From Sphingobacterium lactis (lineage in GTDB: Bacteria; Bacteroidota; Bacteroidia; Sphingobacteriales; Sphingobacteriaceae), in the NCBI RefSeq assembly GCF_011046555.1, contig NZ_CP049246.1:1426001-1490000 (forward strand): a stretch of 64,000 bases of DNA. Reading direction: 5' to 3'. The notes below the pieces were generated by a model. The model was not told the DNA's origin. It made no database searches and saw only the letters and a program-made list of their open reading frames with translations. Below are positions 57,284 to 64,000 of the stretch, one piece after another. Each line of letters begins with the position of its first letter. Within the stretch, counting starts at the first letter, position 1. A program made the position numbers and the translations under genes.

Positions 57284-59065
57284 ATGAAATTTACACAGAG
57301 CATACTTGCAATGGCGCTGGCATTCAGCCTAAGTACGGCCATAGCCCAGAATAAAAAAGATGACGTTAGCCGCGAAATAGCAGGCCTTCGAGCGGTAGGT
57401 TCCCCCTCGAACCCAAAGGTGCCGATGAACTGGAGTCGCTACCATGACCTCAAGCAGATGGAGCAATTTTACCGCGACCTGCAGAAAGCATATCCTAACC
57501 TGATCAAATATGAATCCATAGGAAAGAGCTTCGAAGGTCGGGATATTTTCGTACTTACCGTAACGGATTTCAACCAAGGAAAAGCAGAACAGAAACCAGC
57601 GATGTGGATCGATGGGAATATCCACGCCAATGAGTTGCAGGGTTCCGAAATCTCTATGTACACCGCTTGGTATCTTGTGGAAAACTACAATGCAGTACCC
57701 TTTATCAAGGAGCTGCTGAAGGATAAGGTGTTCTATATTGCACCGACGATTAACCCGGATTCACGGGAATATTTTATCTATAACCCCAACACGATGCATT
57801 CTTCGCGCACCGGGCGTCGACCATTCGATAACGATGGCGATGGATTGGTTGCGGAGGATCTGTATGACGATCTGGACAAAGATGGCGAGATTGTCATGAT
57901 GCGTCGGAAGTCCAAAACCGGGCGGTATAAGGTTGATCCGGATAATCCGAACCGGATGGTTATGGTGAAGCCCGGTGAGGTCGGCGAATATGAGCTGCTG
58001 GGTTTCGAGGGGATTGACAATGATGGGGATGGCTTGGTCAACGAAGATATTACGGGCACCTACGACCCGAATCGTGACTGGGGGTGGAATTGGCAACCCA
58101 ATTATGTGCAGGGTGGAGCCCTGTATTATCCAGGTACACTTCCGGAAACACAGGCCGTGAAGAAGTTCATCTATGCGCATCCCAATATTGCCGGTGCGCA
58201 ATCCTACCACAATTACGGAGGTATGATCCTGCGCGGCCCTGGTGCGGCGGAAGATGAACGCTTTTATTCCCGGAAGGATGTGCAGGTGTATGATGCACTT
58301 GGTAAAACCGGTGAAAAGATGTTGCCGGGTTACAATTATATTGTGATCCACAAGGACCTGTATACGGTATTTGGGGGTGAGATTGATTTCTTGGCTCTTA
58401 CCCGTGGCATTTTTACATTTTCAAATGAGCTGATGACCACCTATAAGCTGTTCAATGAAAAAGCAGAAGGGGGCATGCGTCAGAGTGATGAATACTATGA
58501 GTTCGATAGGTTGCTGATGTTCGGGGATGCCTACGTGCCGTGGAAAGAATTCGACCATCCACAATATGGCAAGATCGAGATCGGTGGGGCTAAGAAGAAT
58601 TATACGCGGAACCACCCGGGATTCCTGTTGATGGAAGATGCCCATCGCAATGCGGCTTTTACCATTTACCATGCATACCATTTGCCTAAACTTGAGCTCA
58701 TGGAATCTTCCATTACCCCTCTTGGCGGAAATTTATATGAGGTCAATGCTACCATTTGGAATACCCGCATAATCCCGACGCATTCCGACCACGATGTGAA
58801 ACACCGTATCGAACGCCCGAACCACATTCGCCTGGAAGGCGCCAAGGTGGTGACCGGCATGCAGGTGATCAATAAAGACTTCAACGAAACTAGGGAGCAG
58901 AAATATAAACCTGAACAGATTGAGGTAAACAGCATAGACGGCATGTCCGCTGTACAGGTCCGTTGGATCGTCAGGGGCAATCCGAATGCAGCGAAATTGA
59001 TCGTTGACAGTCCGAAAGGTGGATATCAGGAATTTCAGTTGAAGGAAACGGCAGGAAAGTCCTAA
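57284..59065 (+). CDS. Secreted M14-family zinc metallocarboxypeptidase
   Basis: The 593-residue protein has a signal peptide (MKFTQSILAMALAFSLSTAIAQ) and an M14 domain with intact zinc ligands His114 and Glu117 (DGNIHANELQG) and His309 (SYHNYGG), substrate-binding NRDWGW, and catalytic Glu382 in TFSNELMTTY. It removes C-terminal residues from peptides, or acts on related substrates, outside the inner membrane. Two aspartate-rich calcium-like loops (DNDGDGLVAEDL and DNDGDGLVNED) lie within the catalytic domain. A C-terminal domain of about 130 residues is beta-rich. Second gene of the M14 pair, ending at a strong terminator. Confidence 0.92.
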   Translation: MKFTQSILAMALAFSLSTAIAQNKKDDVSREIAGLRAVGSPSNPKVPMNWSRYHDLKQMEQFYRDLQKAYPNLIKYESIGKSFEGRDIFVLTVTDFNQGKAEQKPAMWIDGNIHANELQGSEISMYTAWYLVENYNAVPFIKELLKDKVFYIAPTINPDSREYFIYNPNTMHSSRTGRRPFDNDGDGLVAEDLYDDLDKDGEIVMMRRKSKTGRYKVDPDNPNRMVMVKPGEVGEYELLGFEGIDNDGDGLVNEDITGTYDPNRDWGWNWQPNYVQGGALYYPGTLPETQAVKKFIYAHPNIAGAQSYHNYGGMILRGPGAAEDERFYSRKDVQVYDALGKTGEKMLPGYNYIVIHKDLYTVFGGEIDFLALTRGIFTFSNELMTTYKLFNEKAEGGMRQSDEYYEFDRLLMFGDAYVPWKEFDHPQYGKIEIGGAKKNYTRNHPGFLLMEDAHRNAAFTIYHAYHLPKLELMESSITPLGGNLYEVNATIWNTRIIPTHSDHDVKHRIERPNHIRLEGAKVVTGMQVINKDFNETREQKYKPEQIEVNSIDGMSAVQVRWIVRGNPNAAKLIVDSPKGGYQEFQLKETAGKS

Positions 59066-59078
59066 ACCGAGGGCGCTA

Positions 59079-59126
59079 AAATAAAACAGGGTTGACCACA
59101 TTCCAATGGTCAACCCTGTTTTATTT
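59079..59126. terminator. Bidirectional terminator between convergent genes
   Basis: A perfect 20-bp stem (59079-59098 with 59107-59126), with an 8-nt loop and flanking A and T runs, stops both the M14 operon and the convergent membrane protein gene. Confidence 0.92.
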
Positions 59127-59141
59127 TATTAAGTACTAAGC

Positions 59142-59732
59142 TTAAGAATTTCTTTTTAATTGCTCATCCAAAAGTTGGCGTTTCAACAGTTGTTCTCTTT
59201 CCATAGATTTCTTGCGGAGGGTCTGTAGCTCTTCCTGCAATTCATCCACGGTGTTCTTGCTTTCTGTTGTGTCAACCTTCGCTTTTCGGAAAGCAGCAAG
59301 GATTCCGAATAGGGCAGCGGCCAATACGATGATAATTACCCATACCATCGTGTGGTAGGAGCTTTTGGAAAACTGAATGCCCAGGAAGGAAATGCTATCG
59401 GTCTTTTGCTGTTCCGCAGATAGGGCAGCACTCAGTGATTTCACGGAGTCCTGCAAGCCTAAGATATTGCCTTCCGAAGATGATGCATCACCACGTAAAG
59501 TAGCGATTTGCTTTTTATAGGTGTTCAGGGAATCCCGGACATTCTTGCGGATGATATCGAGGTTTGTTTTGCGAATTATCTTAAAATCTTTGTCCTGAGA
59601 TCGTGACTGTAGATTCAACACAACAAACTGGCTGTCCAAACTGGAGGTCATGAGTTTTTGCTGAAGGGTCTGTCCAGATACACTTGGGACTAACACCCAA
59701 AAGAAAAGAATAATAGCTAATAATCGCGTCAT
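59142..59732 (-). CDS. Uncharacterised envelope protein with one membrane helix and coiled coils
   Basis: The 196-residue protein has a signal sequence (1-20), a helical periplasmic part (about 40-115), a transmembrane helix (127-148, MVWVIIIVLAAALFGILAAF) and a charged coiled-coil tail (155-195). Similar proteins are common in Sphingobacteriaceae; I do not know a tested function, and annotations as a tRNA methyltransferase for such proteins would not fit the sequence. A -7 box TAATTTTG (59771-59778, minus) lies about 40 bp upstream. Confidence 0.7.
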   Translation of the reverse strand: MTRLLAIILFFWVLVPSVSGQTLQQKLMTSSLDSQFVVLNLQSRSQDKDFKIIRKTNLDIIRKNVRDSLNTYKKQIATLRGDASSSEGNILGLQDSVKSLSAALSAEQQKTDSISFLGIQFSKSSYHTMVWVIIIVLAAALFGILAAFRKAKVDTTESKNTVDELQEELQTLRKKSMEREQLLKRQLLDEQLKRNS

Positions 59733-60211
59733 AATGATTTGTGTTTTTCACTTTAAAGAACCAAGTTTAGCAAAATTATTAGAATTTGTAAAGAACATTC
59801 TGGAATTTGGCAAAAGATATCATTTTCTAAATGAAAGATTAATTATTAATTAATCTTTAACATTTGCAGTTCTGCATTGCGTACACTATAATTTAGGACT
59901 TCCACCATTATCGCACTACTTTTTGTTCTATTGGTAATTTATAGGGGTGTTTACTATAAAGAATTGAACAAGAAACCGTTAAAATTTTTATTCTCATAAA
60001 AATCATTCAAGATTAGCAGTTTGATATAAAATCCTTAAATTTAAATAAATTATAAACTGATAGGTTTTGATACTGTTTCACCAAAAAATATTCTAGGATT
60101 GTTCCTGATTTAAGGAAATAATTTGGTTTTCATGGGGATCCATGACTGCAAACAGTACACAAACACACTATTTATTTCATATACCTTTTATAGGATTTAA
60201 TACGGAAAGAA
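59733..60211. other. AT-rich intergenic region with a palindrome, no gene seen
   Basis: The 479-bp gap separates divergent genes. It contains a perfect inverted repeat AAAGATTAAT-N5-ATTAATCTTT at 59834-59858. No ORF or RNA gene was recognised, and the promoter of the CoA-transferase operon could not be placed. Confidence 0.5.
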
Positions 60212-60931
60212 ATGATTGATAAATCGGTGTCCAATGCCAAAGAAGCCATTCAAGATATTGCGGATGGCATGACCATTTCCTTAGGAGGGTTTGGTCTTTG
60301 TGGCATTCCTGAAAATTTAATTGCCGCACTTTTGGAAAAGGGTGTGAAGGATTTGACCTGCATCAGCAACAATGCCGGGGTTGATGATTTCGGCTTGGGG
60401 CTGTTGCTGCAGCATAAACAGGTCAAGAAAATGATTGCTTCCTATGTTGGGGAGAATGCGGAGTTTGAACGGCAGATGTTGAGTGGCGAACTGGAGGTGG
60501 AACTGATTCCTCAGGGAACTTTGGCGACACGCTTAATGGCCGGTGGTTACGGGATGCCCGTGATCTATACGCCCGCGGGTGTGGGTACAGAGGTTGCCGA
60601 AGGCAAGGAAAGCCGCACCTTTACCTTCCACGGTGTGGAAAAGGAATACTTGATGGAATATGCTTTTGAACCGGATTACGCCTTGGTCAAAGCCTGGAAA
60701 GGTGATCGGGACGGTAATTTGGTCTATCGTGGGACAGCACAGAATTTCAACCATGCTGTAGCCATGTGTGGCAAGATCACCATAGCGGAAGTTGAGGAAT
60801 TGGTAGAGCCTGGGGAGCTAGATCCCAACCACATCCATACGCCTGGGATCTTTATCAATAAGATCTTCCAAGGCGAGAACTATGAAAAGAGAATTGAACA
60901 ACGTACAGTAAGACAAAAAGATGAGCAATAA
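60212..60931 (+). CDS. scoA: 3-Oxoacid CoA-transferase, subunit A
   Basis: The 239-residue alpha subunit starts with MTISLGGFGLCGIPENLIAAL and contains LTCISNNAGVDDFGLGLLL, typical of SCOT/AtoD proteins. With subunit B it moves CoA from succinyl-CoA (or acetyl-CoA) to acetoacetate or related acids. The B subunit gene is two genes downstream, after a thiolase gene that overlaps this one by 11 bp. Confidence 0.92.
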   Translation: MIDKSVSNAKEAIQDIADGMTISLGGFGLCGIPENLIAALLEKGVKDLTCISNNAGVDDFGLGLLLQHKQVKKMIASYVGENAEFERQMLSGELEVELIPQGTLATRLMAGGYGMPVIYTPAGVGTEVAEGKESRTFTFHGVEKEYLMEYAFEPDYALVKAWKGDRDGNLVYRGTAQNFNHAVAMCGKITIAEVEELVEPGELDPNHIHTPGIFINKIFQGENYEKRIEQRTVRQKDEQ

Positions 60932-62105
60932 TAAAAAAGTATACATCGTAGCTGCCAAACGGACGGCTATGGGCAGTTTCGGTGGCGCAATTTCAAGTGT
61001 GTCGGCAACAAAATTAGGTGCTGCGGCAATTTCGGGGGCATTAGATTCCCTAGAATTGGGCAACTATGAAGTGGACGAAGTGTATATGGGGTCGGTCCTA
61101 CAGGCCAATTTAGGTCAGGCTCCGGCTCGACAGGCTTCCAAATTCGCAGGTTTGCCAGACCATGTGCCGGCAACAACCATCAATAAAGTATGTGCCAGTG
61201 GTATGAAAGCCGTATCTATTGCTGCGCAACAAATCCTCTTGGGTGATGCCAAAGTGGTTGTTGCTGGTGGTATGGAAAGTATGAGCCAAGTTCCCTACTA
61301 CGATTCTGCGGCACGCTGGGGTGCTAAATTTGGTCACCAGCAATTGGAGGATGGATTGCTGAAGGATGGTTTGACTGATGTGTACTCCGATCAGGCGATG
61401 GGGAATTGCGGTGAGCTGTGTGCTGAGAAGTACGAATTGAGCCGTGAGGATCAGGATGAATATGCCATCCAATCGTATACGCGCAGTAAGATTGCGTGGG
61501 AAAGTGGAAAGTTTGCCGGTGAGGTGGTTCCCGTAGAAGTGAAAACACGGAAAGGGGTGGAGGAATTCTCAGAGGATGAAGAATATAAGAATATCAATTT
61601 CGATAAGGTAGGTCAACTGCGTCCTTCATTTAAGGCCGACGGAACCATTACGGCAGCAAACGCATCGACACTGAGCGATGGTGCTGCAGCCTTGGTCTTG
61701 ATGAGCGGCGAAAAGGTAGCAGAGTTGGGCTTGACACCCTTGGCGGAAGTCGTTGCGTATGCCGATGCCGAGCAGTCTCCGGAATGGTTTACCACCACGC
61801 CAGCCATCGCCACCCAGAAGGTGCTGCAGAAAGCTGGTCTGACCATCGACGATATTGATTATTTTGAATTCAATGAGGCCTTCTCGGTAGTCGCTCTCGC
61901 CAACGCCAAGATTTTGGAGATCTCTTCTTCAAAAATTAACGTGTATGGTGGGGCTGTGGCCTTGGGGCATCCACTGGGCTGTTCCGGTGCACGTATTTTG
62001 GTGACATTAATTTCGGTATTAAAACAAGAAAATGGAACCCTGGGCTTAGCCGCTATCTGTAATGGAGGGGGAGGTGCCAGTGCCATGATCTTAAAAAAAT
62101 GTTAA
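60921..62105 (+). CDS. Acetyl-CoA C-acetyltransferase (thiolase)
   Basis: The 394-residue thiolase has the active-site Cys in NKVCASGMKAVSIAAQQIL (about residue 90), the His in FEFNEAFSVV and the second Cys in AAICNGGGGASAMIL. It cleaves acetoacetyl-CoA to two acetyl-CoA, or the reverse. Its place between the two CoA-transferase subunit genes indicates a pathway for using acetoacetate. It overlaps scoA by 11 bp and is 3 bp before scoB. Confidence 0.95.
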   Translation: MSNNKKVYIVAAKRTAMGSFGGAISSVSATKLGAAAISGALDSLELGNYEVDEVYMGSVLQANLGQAPARQASKFAGLPDHVPATTINKVCASGMKAVSIAAQQILLGDAKVVVAGGMESMSQVPYYDSAARWGAKFGHQQLEDGLLKDGLTDVYSDQAMGNCGELCAEKYELSREDQDEYAIQSYTRSKIAWESGKFAGEVVPVEVKTRKGVEEFSEDEEYKNINFDKVGQLRPSFKADGTITAANASTLSDGAAALVLMSGEKVAELGLTPLAEVVAYADAEQSPEWFTTTPAIATQKVLQKAGLTIDDIDYFEFNEAFSVVALANAKILEISSSKINVYGGAVALGHPLGCSGARILVTLISVLKQENGTLGLAAICNGGGGASAMILKKC

Positions 62106-62108
62106 GCT

Positions 62109-62738
62109 ATGCTGGATAAATTTGGAATCGCGAAACGAATCGCCAAGGAAGTTAAGGATGGATACTACGTCAATCTGGGTATCGGTATTCCTACCTTGGT
62201 GGCTAACTATATTCCCGAAGGGATCAATGTTGTTTTACAGAGTGAAAACGGCTTGTTGGGCATGGGACCCTTTCCGTTGGAAGGTGAGGAGGATGCAGAC
62301 TACATCAACGCCGGAAAACAGACGATCACAACCCTACCAGGTTCTGCATTCTTTGATTCGGCCATGAGCTTCGGAATGATCCGCGCAAGGCGGGTCGACC
62401 TGACCATCCTCGGTGCGATGGAAGTTTCCGAAAATGGCGATATCGCCAATTGGAAAATCCCAGGAAAGATGGTCAAAGGAATGGGCGGAGCCATGGATCT
62501 GGTTGCCAGTGCCGAAAACATTATTGTTGCCATGCAGCACGTCAATAAAGCTGGAGAATCCAAGCTTCTTCCGTCCTGTACGCTGCCCCTCACCGGAGTA
62601 CGCTGCGTAAAGAAAATCGTGACGGAACTCGGGGTATTCGAAATCGTCCCAGAGGGAGGATTCAAAGTCCTTGAACTCCACGAAGGCGTATCCCTCGACC
62701 AGGTACGACAAAGTACTGCCGGAAAGCTGGTCTACTGA
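62109..62738 (+). CDS. scoB: 3-Oxoacid CoA-transferase, subunit B
   Basis: The 209-residue beta subunit carries the catalytic glutamate in VVLQSENGLLGMGPF (about residue 50) and VNLGIGIPTLVANY. With ScoA it completes the SCOT-type enzyme. It is the last gene of the three-gene operon. Confidence 0.92.
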   Translation: MLDKFGIAKRIAKEVKDGYYVNLGIGIPTLVANYIPEGINVVLQSENGLLGMGPFPLEGEEDADYINAGKQTITTLPGSAFFDSAMSFGMIRARRVDLTILGAMEVSENGDIANWKIPGKMVKGMGGAMDLVASAENIIVAMQHVNKAGESKLLPSCTLPLTGVRCVKKIVTELGVFEIVPEGGFKVLELHEGVSLDQVRQSTAGKLVY

Positions 62739-62742
62739 GGAT

Positions 62743-62797
62743 AGATATGAGATACGAGTTGTTAGATTTGAGATATGAGAATTGAGATGTGAGATAG
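62743..62797. repeat. GAGATATGAG-type short repeats
   Basis: Imperfect direct copies of GAGATATGAGA and AGATTTGAGATATGAGA, related to the element between atpD and atpC, lie directly after scoB. Confidence 0.55.
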
Positions 62798-62798
62798 T

Positions 62799-63010
62799 AA
62801 GGGTAAGCGAGGTGCAATATTTGGCTGAAGAATATCCTAATTTCCTTCATGCTATTCCGCCCTATGTCTAACTACTTAATTCTAACTACTACAAACTGTA
62901 ACAAAAAGGGTGGGCGAGGTGCAAAATTTGGCTAAAGAGATAAGTGTACTTTGCAATTCCGCCCTAGGTCTAACTACTTAATTCTAACTACTACATACTG
63001 TAACAAAAAA
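62799..63010. repeat. Two direct repeats of about 105 bp
   Basis: Unit 1 (62799-62907) and unit 2 (62906-63010) share conserved ends: a start AAGGGTnnGCGAGGTGCAA and an end with TCTAACTACTTAATTCTAAC followed by TACTACAnACTGTAACAAAAA, while their middles differ. In unit 2 GGGCG-TGCAAA and TTTGCA-CCGCCC can form a hairpin. No ORF is present. Confidence 0.75.
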
Positions 63011-63042
63011 CGGGAGCTCCTAAGAGCTCCCGTTTTTTGTTA
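63001..63042. terminator. Terminator shared by scoB and lolA ends
   Basis: A 19-bp perfect stem around GGGAGCTC/GAGCTCCC with A and T tails on both sides. The lolA stop codon lies in one arm. Confidence 0.9.
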
Positions 63043-63684
63043 CCTCAGATCGACCAATTCAAATCCCGGATATTTTGTTTTCTGGAATTGGAAGGCAGCA
63101 TCTGCGATTGGGGAGTTTACATATAACCCGTTGATAGTATAGGTATATTTGGCTCCCGATTTATCAAATATTGTCACATCGTGGATGTGTTTGTTCTTGT
63201 TTATTCTCAGCTTGATCTTTGCATAGTTGCTCTTGGTATCCGCTGGAGACAGGTCGATAACCGTTAATTTACCGACTTTGCCTGCACTTTCATCGGTGCT
63301 GCTCACGTAGTTGTAGCCATCCCTATAGAATGTGAAGATATTGTTCGGTCCTATGGATTGACCGGAGTTATCCGCTTCAGATACCTGAACTTCTTTATCT
63401 TCCTTCAGTACAGACCAAACCGATTTCCCATCGGAAATCAATTCCTGCGTAGGCAGGTTGATCTTGTATTTGTTTGCACCCTTGTTCAGAAAGAGCTGGC
63501 CTTTGTCGTTATAACTTTCGCCATTCTTCTGAGTAGCTTTAAAGCTGAAATCCGACTGAATCGTGCTATAACCGTCATATTTACGGGATACTTCGTCCAA
63601 AAGTGCTTTTGCAGCCTTGTCCTGTGCAAAACCTGTGGTTGCTGCCAGGAAGGCGATACATACAAAAAGTAGTTTTTTCATCAT
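63040..63684 (-). CDS. lolA: Outer-membrane lipoprotein carrier protein LolA
   Basis: The 214-residue periplasmic protein has a signal peptide ([21 protein letters not shown]) and LolA-type features: LLDEVSRKYDGYSTIQSDFSFKA, GQLFLNKGANKYKI, and beta-strand repeats forming a half-barrel. LolA carries lipoproteins across the periplasm, relevant to the many lipoproteins in this window. Its ATG overlaps the ftsK stop by one base (TAATG), so it is translationally coupled to ftsK. Confidence 0.9.
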   Translation of the reverse strand: MMKKLLFVCIAFLAATTGFAQDKAAKALLDEVSRKYDGYSTIQSDFSFKATQKNGESYNDKGQLFLNKGANKYKINLPTQELISDGKSVWSVLKEDKEVQVSEADNSGQSIGPNNIFTFYRDGYNYVSSTDESAGKVGKLTVIDLSPADTKSNYAKIKLRINKNKHIHDVTIFDKSGAKYTYTINGLYVNSPIADAAFQFQKTKYPGFELVDLR

Positions 63685-64000
63685 TAATCTTTTCTTAACG
63701 TTTCCAAATACTGTTCCAATGAATACTCATCCGGGTAGAGGACCTCGCGGGCCTTGCTGCCTTCAAATGGACCTACAATACCTGCAGCTTCCAGTTGATC
63801 GATGATTCTTCCAGCGCGGTTATAACCTAATTTTAACTTGCGCTGAATTAATGATGTTGAGCCTTGCTGATGCATGACGATCAGGCGTGCTGCTTCTTCG
63901 AACAGTTGGTCGCGATCGTCCGGATCGAAGTCCGAAACGTCGGAGCCTCCATCTTCGCCCACATATTCCGGTAGGAGATGTGCTGACGGGTAACCGCGTT
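63684..64000 (-). CDS. ftsK: DNA translocase FtsK, C-terminal gamma domain; 5' part outside window
   Basis: The frame is open to the window edge. The visible 105 residues end in the FtsK gamma winged-helix domain ([20 protein letters not shown], then [20 protein letters not shown]), which recognises KOPS sequences and activates XerCD at dif. The preceding [10 protein letters not shown] and acidic stretch are linker. lolA follows directly. Confidence 0.93.
   Translation of the reverse strand, partial: RGYPSAHLLPEYVGEDGGSDVSDFDPDDRDQLFEEAARLIVMHQQGSTSLIQRKLKLGYNRAGRIIDQLEAAGIVGPFEGSKAREVLYPDEYSLEQYLETLRKD

Noticed and set aside
59142-59732. tRNA methyltransferase annotation for the coiled-coil membrane protein
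   Set aside because: The sequence is a signal peptide, membrane helix and coiled coils with no SAM-binding or SPOUT features.

Overview
The window is a chromosomal segment of a Bacteroidota bacterium, most likely of the Sphingobacteriaceae (Sphingobacterium/Pedobacter type). Pointers are a SusC/SusD pair, DUF4374 and DUF2911 proteins, many predicted secreted glycosidases and peptidases, Bacteroidota-type promoters (TAnnTTTG -7 boxes, one with a well-spaced TTTG -33 box) and starts without strong Shine-Dalgarno sequences. No rRNA, tRNA, transposase or CRISPR array was seen.

Layout. 1-3.6 kb: two alpha-L-fucosidases (GH29, cut by the window edge, and GH95). 3.9-5 kb: a membrane-anchored AraC-type regulator. 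5.1-9.4 kb, minus strand: glyS, bcp, a secreted M23 peptidase and an FAH-family hydrolase. 9.6-18.8 kb, plus strand: a HAD phosphatase, a two-gene GMC oxidoreductase, a GH76-like glycosidase and a SusC/SusD uptake pair. 18.9-22.8 kb, minus: a complete class Ib ribonucleotide reductase operon, nrdHIEF, with two DnaA-box-like sites and hairpins upstream. 23-27 kb: an S9 peptidase, a DUF2911 protein, an unknown protein and a gene-free stretch with an 11-bp-periodic giant inverted repeat. 27.7-42 kb, minus: one very long branched-chain amino acid gene cluster (ilvE, ilvD, ilvB, ilvN, a DinB-like gene, ilvC, leuC, leuD, a ModF-like ABC ATPase, leuB, leuA, ilvA) with a possible leader-peptide region. 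42.3-44.2 kb: atpD-atpC. 44.4-52.8 kb: a siderophore/iron locus (DUF4374 lipoprotein and TonB receptor divergent from esterase, permease, ATPase, binding protein and siderophore reductase) around a shared control region with two similar 19-bp inverted repeats. 52.8-55.3 kb: an AT-rich, apparently acquired two-gene unit. 55.6-59 kb: two M14 carboxypeptidase-like proteins, the first lacking its metal-binding and catalytic glutamates. 60.2-62.7 kb: a 3-oxoacid CoA-transferase with a thiolase gene between its two subunits. 62.7-64 kb: repeats, lolA and the 3' end of ftsK.

The most interesting unit is the AT-rich pair at 52,844-55,292: a MACPF (perforin-like) lipoprotein overlapping a predicted outer-membrane beta-barrel protein. 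This matches the gene arrangement of the BSAP antimicrobial toxins of Bacteroidales, where the gene beside the toxin encodes a resistant form of the outer-membrane target. It is therefore a candidate interbacterial toxin and self-protection pair, but that role is inferred from family and layout only.
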